A stretch of DNA of 64,000 nucleotides from Streptacidiphilus jeojiense (GCF_000719095.1 NZ_JOEH01000004.1:434001-498000); one strand, 5' to 3'. Positions 36,716 through 45,825 are shown, counted from the first letter of the stretch. Notes: generated from the sequence alone by a model not told the origin. Numbers and translations: made by a program.

Positions 36716-38053
36716 TCATGACGGTTGCAGCCGCCCCAGCGCCAGGGCGATGCGCAGGGTGAAGGCGGAGCGGACGTCGCTGGGCGCATACCCGGTGACA
36801 TCGGTCACACGCCGCAGTCGGTAGCGAACGGTGTTGGGGTGAACGAACAGCATCCGCGCCGCACCCTCCAACGAGGACGCCTGCTCCAGGTAGACCGACA
36901 GGGTGTCCAGCAGCGCGGACCCGGCCTCGTCCAGCGGGGTGTAGATCTCCTCGACCAGCTGGGTGCGGGCCGCCTGGTCCCCGGCCAGCGCCCGTTCCGG
37001 CAGCAGGTCGTCGGCCAGCACCGGCCGCGGCGCGTCCGGCCAGGCGGCGCAGGCCCGCAGTCCGGCCGCGGCGGCCTGGGCCGAGCGGGTCGCCGACAGC
37101 AGGTCGCCGACGGTCGGGCCGATCACCACCGGACCCGCCGCGAACTGCCCGATCAGCGCCCGGGCGGCCGGGACCGGGTCCCAGACCCGGTCCGGGTTCC
37201 GGCCGCCGTCACCGACCACGACCACCAGCCGGGCGCCCAGCACCCCGGTCAGCACATGCAGCTTGGCGTGCCGGGCGGCCCGGCGGATGGCCTCGACCAC
37301 CAGCTCGCTGTCCCCGGCGGGCGCGCTGCCCATCACCACCATCACCCGGTCGGGCGATCCCCAGCCCAGCGCCGCAGCTCGGGACAGCACGCCCTCGTCG
37401 GCGTCGCCGGACAGCAGCGAGTTGACCACCAGCGCCTCCAGCCGGGCGTCCCAGGCCCCGCGCGCCTCGGCGGCCTGCGCGTACACCTGGGCCGTCGCGA
37501 AGGCGATCTCCCGGGCGTAGACCAGCACCGCCTCGCGCAGCCCGTCCTCGCCGCCCGGTGCCGCGACCTCGTCGATGGCCTCCTCGACCACCTCGATGGT
37601 GGTGCGGATCATCTCCACGGTCTGGCGCAGCGTCACCGCCCGCGTCAGCTCGCGCGGGGCGGTGCCGAACACGTCGGTGCTGATCGCCTGGGGCGCCTCC
37701 GGGTGGCGGAACCACTCGGTGAAGGCGGCGATACCGGCCTGGGCGACCAGACCGATCCAGGAGCGGTGCTCCGGCGGCATGTTGCGGTACCAGGACAGCT
37801 GCTCGTCCATCCGGGCGATGGCCGCGGTGGACAGCTTCCCGGCCGCCTTCTCCAGCCGTTTGAGCGTGGCGGCATGCCGCTCGGCCCGCTCGGCGGCGGT
37901 CCGGCGCTCTATCGCCGTCCCCCGGGGCGATCCCCGGCGCTCGGGCTCCGGCCCGGGCCCGTCCGGCGGCGCGGCGGGCGGCGTCGCCCTGGCTGCGGCC
38001 TTCTTGGCGGTCTTCTTCGCTGGCTTATCGACTGGGACGGCTGGCACAGGCAC
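36716..38053 (-). CDS. fasR: PucR-type transcriptional regulator, FasR-like
   Basis: 445 aa. The N-terminal ~60 residues are Lys/Ala/Pro-rich and disordered. The middle lacks a recognisable enzymatic domain. The C-terminal PucR helix-turn-helix is seen as SLEGAARMLFVHPNTVRYRL then RRVTDVTGYAP. In S. coelicolor the orthologous gene beside fabD encodes an activator of the fab operon; position and architecture match, so the same role is inferred. GTG start; a second GTG two codons later cannot be excluded. Confidence 0.88.
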   Translation of the reverse strand: MPVPAVPVDKPAKKTAKKAAARATPPAAPPDGPGPEPERRGSPRGTAIERRTAAERAERHAATLKRLEKAAGKLSTAAIARMDEQLSWYRNMPPEHRSWIGLVAQAGIAAFTEWFRHPEAPQAISTDVFGTAPRELTRAVTLRQTVEMIRTTIEVVEEAIDEVAAPGGEDGLREAVLVYAREIAFATAQVYAQAAEARGAWDARLEALVVNSLLSGDADEGVLSRAAALGWGSPDRVMVVMGSAPAGDSELVVEAIRRAARHAKLHVLTGVLGARLVVVVGDGGRNPDRVWDPVPAARALIGQFAAGPVVIGPTVGDLLSATRSAQAAAAGLRACAAWPDAPRPVLADDLLPERALAGDQAARTQLVEEIYTPLDEAGSALLDTLSVYLEQASSLEGAARMLFVHPNTVRYRLRRVTDVTGYAPSDVRSAFTLRIALALGRLQPS

Positions 38054-38132
38054 AAGACTGCCCTACGTACGGAGGGATGCGCGCCGAGCAGGAGCTTCCC
38101 GATGCGTGGCAACGGTCACAACCCGGGCACGG

Positions 38133-38138
38133 TAGCGT
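38133..38138 (+). promoter_or_regulatory. Candidate -10 for leaderless pirin transcript
   Basis: TAGCGT (TANNNT) ends exactly 7 bases before the GTG at 38146. No Shine-Dalgarno sequence is present. This supports the shorter start for the pirin gene. Confidence 0.4.
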
Positions 38139-38145
38139 CGGGCGC

Positions 38146-38895
38146 GTGTCCGAACAGCCCGCCCCCGCCCTCACGGTCCACCTCGCGTTCGAGCGCTACG
38201 CCTCAGCGCCCGAGCCGGGGGTGCTGACCCGGCACGCCTTCTCCTTCGCGGGCCACTACGACCCGGCGAACACGCATTTCGGGGCGCTGCTGGCCTGCAA
38301 CGAGGAGACCCTGGCGGCCGGTGCGGGCTTCGCCCCGCACAAGCACCGCGACACCGAGATCCTGACCTGGGTGCTGGACGGCGCGCTGGCGCACCGGGAC
38401 GACCACGGCCACGCGGCGGTGGTCCGGCCCGGACAGGTGCAGTACCTGGGCGCGGGCAGCGGGGCCGTGCACAGCGAGGGCAACGTCGGCGCCGCGACGG
38501 GTCCGGTGCGCTTCGTGCAGTTCTGGCTGCAGCCGGACGAGTTCGGGGCGGAGCCCCGCTATGCGCTGCGGCCCGCGCCGACCGGTTCCGGGCTGCTCAC
38601 CCTGGCCGGCCTGGGCGAGCTGCGGCGCGCCGACGCGGCCCTGCACCTGCTGCGGGTCGGCCCCGGCGCGGCGCTGCCCGCGCTGCCGGCGGCCGACTAC
38701 CGCTACCTGCATGTGGTCCGCGGCGGCCTGGGCTTCCGCACCGCGGGCGGCCCGCGCGGGGTGGGCCGGGAGCTGGGCCCCGGTGACAGCCTGAGGATGA
38801 GCGGGGCAGCAGCCGTGCCGGTCGACCCGGTGGCGGGGCCGGAGGGTGTGGAGGCGCTGCTGTGGGAGATGCACTCAGCGGTGCGCTACGGCTGA
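38146..38895 (+). CDS. Pirin-family protein
   Basis: 249-aa bicupin. The N-terminal cupin has FAGHYDPANTHFGAL and the metal ligands in FAPHKHRDTEILTWVLDGAL, then the GQVQYLGAGSGAVHSE loop. The C-terminal cupin is more divergent. Pirins bind Fe and some oxidise quercetin; the role here is unknown. A frame starting at ATG 38077 would add 23 residues, but its GGAGGG abuts the ATG with no spacing, so the GTG at 38146 is preferred. It converges on the hydrolase at 39028. Confidence 0.82.
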   Translation: MSEQPAPALTVHLAFERYASAPEPGVLTRHAFSFAGHYDPANTHFGALLACNEETLAAGAGFAPHKHRDTEILTWVLDGALAHRDDHGHAAVVRPGQVQYLGAGSGAVHSEGNVGAATGPVRFVQFWLQPDEFGAEPRYALRPAPTGSGLLTLAGLGELRRADAALHLLRVGPGAALPALPAADYRYLHVVRGGLGFRTAGGPRGVGRELGPGDSLRMSGAAAVPVDPVAGPEGVEALLWEMHSAVRYG

Positions 38896-38929
38896 GCCGG
38901 GGGATTTCTGGTGCGGACCGTAGGGGGTT

Positions 38930-38991
38930 GGTCGCGCAGTTCCCCGCGCCCCTAGGGGGCTGCCCATAGGGGCGCGGGGAACTGCGCGACC
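38930..38991. repeat. Dispersed palindrome, copy 1 (convergent terminator)
   Basis: 25-bp perfect arms, GGTCGCGCAGTTCCCCGCGC... at 38930-38954 and its reverse complement at 38967-38991, with a 12-nt loop. It lies between the convergent pirin and hydrolase genes. The core GCGCAGTTCCCCGCGCCCCT recurs at 44106 and 58180. Confidence 0.85.
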
Positions 38992-39027
38992 AGCCATGCA
39001 CAAGCCGCACCCAGGATCCAGCCCCGT

Positions 39028-39855
39028 TCAGCCGGCCAGTTCCCGCAGCACCGCGTCGGTGAACGGGGGCCACAGCTCCGCGGCCCAGGTGCCGAAGTCA
39101 CGGTCGGTCAGGGCCACGCAGGCAGCCCCGGCGACCGGGTCCACCCACAGGAAGGTCCCGGCCTGGCCGAAGTGGCCGAAGGCGGTGGGGGCGCTGTTCC
39201 GGCCCATCCAGTGCGGCGTCTTGTGGTCGCGCAGGTCGAAGCCGAGCCCCCAGTCGTTGGGCCGCTGGTGCCCGAAGCCCGGCAGTACGCCGTCCAGGCC
39301 GGGGAAAGCCACGGTGGTGGCCTCGGCCAGGGTGGAGGCGTGCAGCACCCGGGGGGCCTGCAGTTCGGCGGCGAAGCGGGCCAGGTCGGCGGCGGTGGAC
39401 ACACCGCCCGCACCGGCCGGGCTCTTGGACGCCGGGTCGATCCGGGTGTCGGCCATGCCCAGCGGCTGGAACACGGCCTCGGCGGCGTACTGCGGGAAGG
39501 GGATGCCGGTGGCCTTCTCCACGGTGTCGGCCAGCACGTCGAAGCCGGCGTTGGAGTAGAGCCTGCGGGTGCCGGGGGCGGCCATCTGCCGGTGCTCGTC
39601 GAAGGCCAGCCCCGAGGTGTGGGCCAGCAGGTGACGGACCGTCGAGCCCTCGGGGCCGGCCGGCTGGTCCAGCTCGACCGCCCCCTCCTCCACCGCGACC
39701 AGTACCGCGAACGCGCTCAGCGGCTTGGTGACGGAGGCCAGCGGGAAGGCGTGCTGCTGCGGTCCGCGCGCCCCGGCCAGGGTGCCGTCCCGGAGCACCA
39801 CGGCGGCGGCCGCCGTCGGTACCGGCCACTTGTCGATCATCAGCAGGCTGTCCAT
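39028..39855 (-). CDS. Serine hydrolase of the beta-lactamase/DD-peptidase fold
   Basis: 275 aa, class C beta-lactamase-like. Catalytic Ser-x-x-Lys in FPLASVTKPLSAF, Tyr-x-Asn in RLYSNAGFDVLAD, and HFGQAGTFLWVDP in place of KTG. HTSGL and QPLGMADTRIDP are other family marks. No signal peptide, so a cytosolic esterase or peptidase role is more likely than beta-lactam resistance. A TAGTCT ends 7 bases before the ATG, suggesting a leaderless transcript. Confidence 0.85.
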   Translation of the reverse strand: MDSLLMIDKWPVPTAAAAVVLRDGTLAGARGPQQHAFPLASVTKPLSAFAVLVAVEEGAVELDQPAGPEGSTVRHLLAHTSGLAFDEHRQMAAPGTRRLYSNAGFDVLADTVEKATGIPFPQYAAEAVFQPLGMADTRIDPASKSPAGAGGVSTAADLARFAAELQAPRVLHASTLAEATTVAFPGLDGVLPGFGHQRPNDWGLGFDLRDHKTPHWMGRNSAPTAFGHFGQAGTFLWVDPVAGAACVALTDRDFGTWAAELWPPFTDAVLRELAG

Positions 39856-39862
39856 GACGGAC

Positions 39863-39868
39863 AGACTA
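39863..39868 (-). promoter_or_regulatory. Candidate -10 for leaderless serine hydrolase transcript
   Basis: TAGTCT on the minus strand, 7 bases before the ATG at 39855, with no Shine-Dalgarno sequence between. Confidence 0.4.
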
Positions 39869-39969
39869 TCGATGCCGAGTGACCGGACCGGGGCGGCCGT
39901 GCCGCAGCTGACCGATGACGGCTGACAGATGACGACAGCTGTCAGCCGCCGACCGTCACCTGCCGGGCG

Positions 39970-42504
39970 TCAGCCGATGACCGCGATGCCGTCCGTGGTG
40001 ACCGTGGGCCGGCCCGAGGTGCCGACGACCACGATCTTCACGGTGTGCTTGCCGCTACCGGACCAAGTTTTCGTCCACACCGCCTGGTGGTAGGCGGTGC
40101 TGGTGGCCTTGAGGTCCACCGTGCCGACCTTGACGCCGTCGACGTAGACGTATGCCTGCCCCGAGGTGGTGGAGCGGTTGGCGACCCAGGCGACCGAGCG
40201 GCCGCTGAAGGTCCAGCTGATGGTCGCGTTCTTCGCCTTGGAGGTGTAGGCGCGTCCGCCGAGGAAGTTGCTGCTGGAGCTGGTGGTCCAGCTGCCGGTC
40301 CGGCTGGACGAGGTCTCCGGCACCAGCTTCGGGGTGGCGCTGACCGAGGCGGTGGCGGTGTTGCCGGCGGCGTCGGCCGCCCGCAGCGTGAACAGGCTGC
40401 TCTTGCCCACGGCCTGCCAGGTCCACCAGCCGGTGGCCGAGGCACCCAGCGTCGCGGAACTGGGCGAGGTGGCGTTGACCGAGGCCAGCGCCAGGTTGTC
40501 CGCGGCCCGCCAGCTCAGCAGCACCGGGACGCTGCTCGCGTAGACGGTGCCGGTGCGCAGCCCCACCGAGGGGGCGGTGCTGAAGGTCGGTGCGGTGTTG
40601 TCACGGACCAGGGTGAACGCGGCCGACGTGGTGGCGGCGCCGCTGACGTGGGTGGCCACCACCTTGACGCTGTGGCTGCCGGCGCCCACGGTGACCGCGG
40701 CCGAGGTGGCGCTGCCACCGGTACGGGCGACCACATTGCCGTCCACCAGGACGGCGAAGCCCGAGATCACCGCGCCGGGGGTGGCGGTGGACCAGCTGAC
40801 CGTGACACTGCCCTTGGTGTACCAGCTGCTCCCGGACTTGGCGGCGCCGGCGACCCCGGTCACCGACAGGCCGGTCACCGGCCCGGCCGCGTAGGAGCGG
40901 ATCAGGCCGAGGTCGTTGTAGAGCTGGTTGCCGGGGCAGTCGGTGGCGAAGCCGTCCCGGTGCCCGGACACCGCGTTCAGGGTGACCTGCTGGTTGGTCT
41001 TGAACTTGTTGCCGCTGCCGGCGTAGGTGCCGGCCTCGACCAGGGTGCCCTTGCCGGTCAGCGGGCTGGTCTTCGACATCCCCAGCTTCCAGGCGGTGAT
41101 CCGGGCGATCGAGCCCAGCATGGCCTTGGTGGGCGTCGCGCCCTTGCCGTCGGCCGAGTCGCCGCCCGTGAGGTCGGTGTAGGTGCCGATCGCGGCGATG
41201 CCCATGCTGTTGGTGTTCAGACCGTAGGTCTGCGCGCCCACCACCGGCAGCGCCTGGCCGCCGAAGCGGCCCTCGAAGATGGTGCCGCACTTGTCGACCA
41301 GGTAGTTGTAGCCGATGTCGCGCCAGCCCTGGACCTTGACGTGGTAGGCGTAGATGCTGCGGACCATCGCCGCCGAGCTGGAGCAGCTGTAGCTGTTGCT
41401 GTCGTCGGTGTGGTGCACGAACACCACCTTCACCGCGGTGCCGTAGGCCGGGTAGCCGGTCTCGCGCAGGCACTCGTCGGCGCCCCAGGAGGCCCGACTG
41501 ACGACGGTCGGGGCGGCGATGCTGCTGCTGGTCACGGCCGGCAGCGGGGAGGGCGAGGTCTTGGTGGTGGTCGCGGCGCCGGTGCAGCTGGGGTAGGCCT
41601 GGGCCAGGGTCGGCAGCTGGGAGGCGACCGGCGTGGCACTGGCGCTCGCGGACGCCGAGGCGCTCGCCGAGGCCGACGTGCCGGCGGAGCCGGACGCGCT
41701 CGCGGACGCCGAGGCGGAGGCTGACGCAGTGGCGGTGGTGGTGTCCTCGGCGCTCGCCGAGGCGGAGGCGCTGTCCGTGGCGGCCGCACTGCCGGTGTCG
41801 GTCGCCGTGTCGGTGGCGGAGTCCGTCGCGGTCGCGCTGGCGCTGTCGGTCGCGCCGATGCTGTCCGTGGCCGCGGGGGAGTCGCTCGCGCTGTCGCTCG
41901 GCGAGGCGGAGGTGTCGTCCATCGCGTAGCCCGCTGCGGCCATGTCCGTCGTGGATCCGCCGGTGCCGCTCGCGACGCCGGGGTCGACCAGGTCGACGGT
42001 GAGCCCGGCCGGGAGGGCGGTCACGCCCTTGGCGGCGGCGACCCGGACCTGCACCCCGTCGGAGGGGCCGACCCAGTGCGGCTCGGTGCCGCCGCGGACC
42101 CCGCTGCGGCCCAGCTCGTCCGGGTCCGGGAGGGAGTCCTCAGCGCCCAGTGCGGTCCACCCGCTCCAGCGGCCGTCGGCGCTGGACCGGGTCCGCACCT
42201 CGACCGTGCCGGAGAGCTTGGCGGCGGCGCCGGTCCAGGTGACGCCGACGGAGCTGAACGCCTTGGTGGAGCGAGCCGCCAGGGTGGCGCTCCGGTCCGA
42301 GTCCGCGGTCAGGGCGAGCGCGCTCACCGAGGGGACGATGGGCTGGGCGGTTGCGCCGGCCGAGGTACCCGAGGCGCTGCCCGATCCGGAGTCCAGGACC
42401 GCGACCACACCGGCACTGCCGACCAGCAGGACACCGGCGGTCACCAGCGCCCGCGTCCTGAGTCGCTTCCGACTGCGATCGACGCCGCGTGCTCGTCTGC
42501 CCAT
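39970..42504 (-). CDS. Large secreted PGRP/N-acetylmuramoyl-L-alanine amidase
   Basis: 844 aa. N-terminal signal or anchor RTRALVTAGVLLVGSAGVVA. A beta-rich region (about 50-175) precedes a low-complexity Ser/Ala/Thr/Asp linker of roughly 100 residues (about 190-290). The peptidoglycan-recognition/amidase_2 domain (about 325-540) starts at VVSRASWGADECL, with zinc-type His in KVVFVHHTDD and ALNAVSGHRDGFATDCPGN-like segment LNAVSGHRDGFATDC. Ig-like or fibronectin-like repeats fill the C-terminal 300 residues. It probably cuts the amide bond of peptidoglycan stem peptides at the cell surface during remodelling. GTG-free ATG start after a weak GGGG. Confidence 0.87.
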   Translation of the reverse strand: MGRRARGVDRSRKRLRTRALVTAGVLLVGSAGVVAVLDSGSGSASGTSAGATAQPIVPSVSALALTADSDRSATLAARSTKAFSSVGVTWTGAAAKLSGTVEVRTRSSADGRWSGWTALGAEDSLPDPDELGRSGVRGGTEPHWVGPSDGVQVRVAAAKGVTALPAGLTVDLVDPGVASGTGGSTTDMAAAGYAMDDTSASPSDSASDSPAATDSIGATDSASATATDSATDTATDTGSAAATDSASASASAEDTTTATASASASASASASGSAGTSASASASASASASATPVASQLPTLAQAYPSCTGAATTTKTSPSPLPAVTSSSIAAPTVVSRASWGADECLRETGYPAYGTAVKVVFVHHTDDSNSYSCSSSAAMVRSIYAYHVKVQGWRDIGYNYLVDKCGTIFEGRFGGQALPVVGAQTYGLNTNSMGIAAIGTYTDLTGGDSADGKGATPTKAMLGSIARITAWKLGMSKTSPLTGKGTLVEAGTYAGSGNKFKTNQQVTLNAVSGHRDGFATDCPGNQLYNDLGLIRSYAAGPVTGLSVTGVAGAAKSGSSWYTKGSVTVSWSTATPGAVISGFAVLVDGNVVARTGGSATSAAVTVGAGSHSVKVVATHVSGAATTSAAFTLVRDNTAPTFSTAPSVGLRTGTVYASSVPVLLSWRAADNLALASVNATSPSSATLGASATGWWTWQAVGKSSLFTLRAADAAGNTATASVSATPKLVPETSSSRTGSWTTSSSSNFLGGRAYTSKAKNATISWTFSGRSVAWVANRSTTSGQAYVYVDGVKVGTVDLKATSTAYHQAVWTKTWSGSGKHTVKIVVVGTSGRPTVTTDGIAVIG

Positions 42505-42606
42505 GTCCCGCCCCTTGTGTTCCGGTCGACTGTAAATCGGCTGATCCTATTGGGGGCGGGCCACCGGGTCGCGGACCGGGGCGTCGGTTGTGACCGCCCG
42601 GTGCGC

Positions 42607-42637
42607 TTGCTTAGAGCGCACTCATAGTCGGTAGGTT
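42607..42637 (+). promoter_or_regulatory. MerR-type promoter with 19-bp spacer
   Basis: TTGCTT at 42607-42612 and TAGGTT at 42632-42637 are 19 bases apart, the over-long spacing that MerR proteins correct. The spacer holds the dyad GAG-cgca-CTC. TAGGTT ends 6 bases before the MerR ATG, so the transcript may be leaderless. Confidence 0.5.
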
Positions 42638-42643
42638 CGAAAC

Positions 42644-43078
42644 ATGGCACCGGCGATCGCGGCACTGCAGACATCGGACTCGGCGGCAGCACCGGCGGAG
42701 GCCGACGACACGCCGCGCCACACCATCGGCGAGGTGGTCGCCAGGATCGGACTCACCGCGCACACTCTGCGCTGGTACGAGCGGATCGGCCTGCTGGAGC
42801 CCCCGGCCCGCTCGCACTCGGGCCAGCGGCGGTTCAGCGACCGCGACCTGGTCTGGCTGGAGTTCCTCAACAAGCTCCGGCTGACCCAGATGTCGGTGGC
42901 GGACATGGTCCGCTACGCCGAACTGCGGCGCGAGGGCGAGCACACCGCCGCCGCCCGCCAGGAACTGCTGATCCAGCACCGCGACGAGGTGCGCCGGCGG
43001 ATCGCGGACCTCCAGGCCACGCTGATGATCATCGACCACAAGATCGACTTGTACGCGGAGAGGCAGACGCAGACATGA
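42644..43078 (+). CDS. MerR-family transcriptional regulator
   Basis: 144 aa. After a ~24-residue Ala-rich lead, the winged helix is HTIGEVVARIGLTAHTLRWY-ERIGLLEP, with the wing SHSGQRRFSDRDLVWLEFL. The C-terminal coiled coil for dimers is RQELLIQHRDEVRRRIADLQ. No Cys cluster of metal sensors is seen, so it probably senses an organic compound. Its stop overlaps the next gene, an aldo/keto reductase, by 4 bases; the pair is a common unit and the regulator likely controls both. Confidence 0.9.
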   Translation: MAPAIAALQTSDSAAAPAEADDTPRHTIGEVVARIGLTAHTLRWYERIGLLEPPARSHSGQRRFSDRDLVWLEFLNKLRLTQMSVADMVRYAELRREGEHTAAARQELLIQHRDEVRRRIADLQATLMIIDHKIDLYAERQTQT

Positions 43079-44091
43079 GCAGCAACAACGCCATCGCGAC
43101 CACCACGCTCGGCACCGGCGGCCCGGTGGTCGGCGTCCAGGGCCTCGGCTGCATGGGCATGAGCGACTTCTACGGGGAGACCGACACCGCCGAGGCCCTG
43201 GCCACCCTGGACCGGGCCCTGGAGCTCGGGGTCACCTTCTTCGACACCGCCGACATGTACGGCTTCGGCGAGAACGAGAAGCTCATCGGCCCGTTCGTGC
43301 GGGCCAACCGGGACCGGGTGGTGGTCGCCACCAAGTACTCCATCGAACGCCGGATCGACGACCCCACCTACCGGGCCGTGCGCAACGACCCGGCGTACAT
43401 CCGGCAGGCCGTCGACGCCAGCCTGAGCCGCCTCGGCGTGGACGTCATCGACCTGTACTACATGCACCGCCGCAACCCCGAGGTGCCGCTGGCCGAGTCG
43501 GTCGGCGCGATGGGGGAGCTGGTGACGGCGGGGAAGGTCAAGTACCTGGGCCTGTCCGAGGTCACCGGCGCCGAACTGCGGGAGGCGCACGCGGTGCACC
43601 CGATCACGGCGCTGCAGTCGGAGTGGTCGCTGTTCTCCCGGGACGTGGAGCGGACCGCGGTGCCGACGGCGGCCGAGCTGGGGGTGGCCTTCGTGCCCTA
43701 CTCGCCGCTCGGCCGGGGCTTCCTGACCGGTGCCTTCGCCCATGCGGGCGAGCTGGGGGCGGCCGACTTCCGCAACCACCAGCCCCGCTTCACCGGCGAC
43801 AACGCCGCGCACAACGCTGCGCTGCTCGCCCCGGTGCACAAGATCGCGGCAGCGCACGGGGCCACGGCCGGGCAGGTCGCCCTGGCCTGGGTCCAGCAGC
43901 AGGCCGAGGTGCACGGGCTCGCGGTGGTGCCGATCCCCGGGACGCGTCGGCGCAGCCGCCTGGAGGAGAACGCCGGGGCGACGGCGCTGCACCTGAGCTC
44001 CGAGGAGTTGGCGGCACTGGAGCCGATCGCCGCCGCGGTGGTGGGCGACCGGTACGCGGACATGACCGGGACGTCGGCCGCGCGCGAGTAG
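43075..44091 (+). CDS. Aldo/keto reductase controlled by MerR
   Basis: 338-aa AKR of the YakC/AKR13-like group. VQGLGCMGMSDFYGETD at the N-terminus, TFFDTADMYGFGENEKLIGP with catalytic Asp and Tyr, VVVATKYSIER with Lys, DLYYMHRRNPEVPL with His, and the cofactor region VVPIPGTRRRSRLEENAG. It reduces aldehydes or ketones with NADPH. Translation is coupled to the upstream MerR gene. It ends at dispersed palindrome copy 2. Confidence 0.9.
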   Translation: MSSNNAIATTTLGTGGPVVGVQGLGCMGMSDFYGETDTAEALATLDRALELGVTFFDTADMYGFGENEKLIGPFVRANRDRVVVATKYSIERRIDDPTYRAVRNDPAYIRQAVDASLSRLGVDVIDLYYMHRRNPEVPLAESVGAMGELVTAGKVKYLGLSEVTGAELREAHAVHPITALQSEWSLFSRDVERTAVPTAAELGVAFVPYSPLGRGFLTGAFAHAGELGAADFRNHQPRFTGDNAAHNAALLAPVHKIAAAHGATAGQVALAWVQQQAEVHGLAVVPIPGTRRRSRLEENAGATALHLSSEELAALEPIAAAVVGDRYADMTGTSAARE

Positions 44092-44097
44092 GCCTGT

Positions 44098-44186
44098 GGC
44101 TTGTCGCGCAGTTCCCCGCGCCCCTATGGGTCTGCAACTGGCTCAGTTGCAACACGTCAGGGGCGCGGGGAACTGCGCGACAAGCC
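44098..44186. repeat. Dispersed palindrome, copy 2 (with inner hairpin)
   Basis: 28-bp perfect arms (GGCTTGTCGCGCAGTTCCCC... at 44098-44125 and its reverse complement at 44159-44186). The loop holds its own stem TGCAACTG-gct-CAGTTGCA (44132-44150). It lies between the convergent AKR and hydrolase genes. Confidence 0.88.
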
Positions 44187-44208
44187 GACCACTCAGCCGC
44201 ACCCGGGC

Positions 44209-45411
44209 TCAGAGCCCCGAGATGCACCCGCCGTTGTTGTTGCTGCACACCACGTCCTGGTACCGGTCCAGCGCGATGTCCGCGAAGTTCCGCAGGCTCG
44301 CGGTTCCGGGTGACAGGTACCCGTTGTGCCCGTTGGCCCCGGTGGAAGCGATCACGCGGGAGCCGAAGTCGGTGCTGGTCGGGTCGGCCCCGTGGCCGAG
44401 CCCGGCGACCTCCAGGTAGGGCACGTTGCCGATCCAGTCGCCGGGGTTGCGCGCGGTGGCCCACAGCCGCACCCCGGTGCCGAGGTCCGCGGCGTCGGAG
44501 ACGTCCATCCCGGGGCTGCCGAAGACCACCATGTCGGTGACGCCCTGCGGGGCGTCGATCTTCGGGGCGGCGATCCCGCACACCACCGAGCCGTAGGAGT
44601 GGCAGTACAGCGACGGCGCCGTCTCCGGGTGCGAGGTGATCTTGAGCCCGTCGAGCAGGCTCTCCAGCCGCGGCGCGGCGGCCTCGGCGAGGCGGGCCGT
44701 GGCCGCGTCCGCGCCCAGTCCGACCGGGGTGACGTAGCCGGACCAGGCTATGACCGCGGTGCTGGTGCCCGGTGAGACCGCCTCCTCCTCGGCGCGCAGC
44801 GCCTGCGCCATCCCGGCGGCGCCCTTGAGCGGCTGGTCGGTGCGCTCGAAGTGGGCCAGGTCCATGTCGGAGCCGGGGACCAGCACCGACACCCGCTGGG
44901 CGGTGGACAGGTTGCCGTACACCTCGGCCACCAGGCCGCGTCCGCGCGGGTCGAAGGCCAGGATCTGGCGGCCGGGGGTGAGCAGGGTGTTCAGCATCCC
45001 GACCCGTCCGGCGGCGGAGGCACGGTCGGAGGCGGTCAGCGAGGTGTCGGCGGCGCGGGCCTTCTGGGTGGCGAGCTCCTGCTCCATGGCGATCGCGTTG
45101 GCCTGGTAGCGCAGGGCCAGCGGGGCACCGTCGAAGTTCCCGACCACCAGCGGGTAGGCGTGTACCAACCGCTGCTGCTGGGCAGTGGTGAGGGAGGCGA
45201 AGAACGCGGCGACCTCGGCCGCGGTGGCCTTGGCCGGGTTCGGGAGGTCGCGGCCCAGCGAGTGGTCCTGGGTCCAGGCCTTGCTGCCGGCCGGCGGAGT
45301 GGTGATCGCGATCTGCTCGTCGGAGACCGCGGCGCCCGCGGCCGCGGCACCGGTGCCGGCGAGAACAGTGAAGGACACCATCGCAGCTATCAGCGTGCGC
45401 CTGAACCGCAT
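44209..45411 (-). CDS. Secreted alpha/beta hydrolase (DUF1023 type)
   Basis: 400 aa from the ATG at 45411, with AAGGAGAG upstream; the frame runs 54 codons further but without a start this good. Signal peptide RFRRTLIAAMVSFTVLAG-TGAAAAGAAV. DUF1023-type alpha/beta hydrolase core with AFDPRGRGLVAEVYG, VLVPGSDMDLAHFE and the nucleophile elbow LYCHSYGSVVCG. The C-terminus VCSNNNGGC suggests a disulfide. Substrate unknown; likely a lipase or esterase-like secreted enzyme. Confidence 0.85.
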   Translation of the reverse strand: MRFRRTLIAAMVSFTVLAGTGAAAAGAAVSDEQIAITTPPAGSKAWTQDHSLGRDLPNPAKATAAEVAAFFASLTTAQQQRLVHAYPLVVGNFDGAPLALRYQANAIAMEQELATQKARAADTSLTASDRASAAGRVGMLNTLLTPGRQILAFDPRGRGLVAEVYGNLSTAQRVSVLVPGSDMDLAHFERTDQPLKGAAGMAQALRAEEEAVSPGTSTAVIAWSGYVTPVGLGADAATARLAEAAAPRLESLLDGLKITSHPETAPSLYCHSYGSVVCGIAAPKIDAPQGVTDMVVFGSPGMDVSDAADLGTGVRLWATARNPGDWIGNVPYLEVAGLGHGADPTSTDFGSRVIASTGANGHNGYLSPGTASLRNFADIALDRYQDVVCSNNNGGCISGL

Positions 45412-45825
45412 ACGCGTGACTCTCCTTGGGCGTGGGGCGACCGTCATACGGGCCGTGCCCGGAGGTCTTGCTGAGATGCTCTGCGTCAGCGTAAGCGCAA
45501 TACCGGTCTGCGTACGCTGTACCCGGTACAACCAAACTGCGACAACCGTCACAAGGAGCGCCAATCGGCCCACAGATTCACGGCTGCTTCACACACGGAA
45601 AGCCCTCGCGAAGCCTGCGGGGACCCAGGTGGACCCGGGCCGGCGGCCACGCGGACCGTCCCCGGAACGAGGGAACCGGTGTGATGAACGGCTTCGCTCG
45701 TGTCGGCGGCCTCAAGGCTTTTCTTACCAGCGACCTATCTCACCCGCCGCACCCCTGGCGCGGAGCGCACCTCGGGCCCGCACCCCGGTAGCAGGGGTGT
45801 GGGCCCGAGGACTGCGGGGCTGGGG
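45412..45825. other. Gap upstream of the hydrolase, with terminator of the eqolisin gene
   Basis: 414 bp. CCTCGGGCCCGCACCCC (45770-45786) pairs with GGGGTGTGGGCCCGAGG (45794-45810; one G-U), a terminator for the eqolisin gene read leftward. The remainder (45412-45769) carries the hydrolase promoter region and no supported gene. Confidence 0.6.

Noticed and set aside
39028..39855. Beta-lactam resistance gene
   Set aside because: The protein has the serine hydrolase fold but no signal peptide and a non-classical third motif; an esterase or peptidase role is more likely.
40045..41724. 559-codon open frame on the plus strand opposite the PGRP gene
   Set aside because: Gly/Ala/Arg-rich shadow with no family resemblance.
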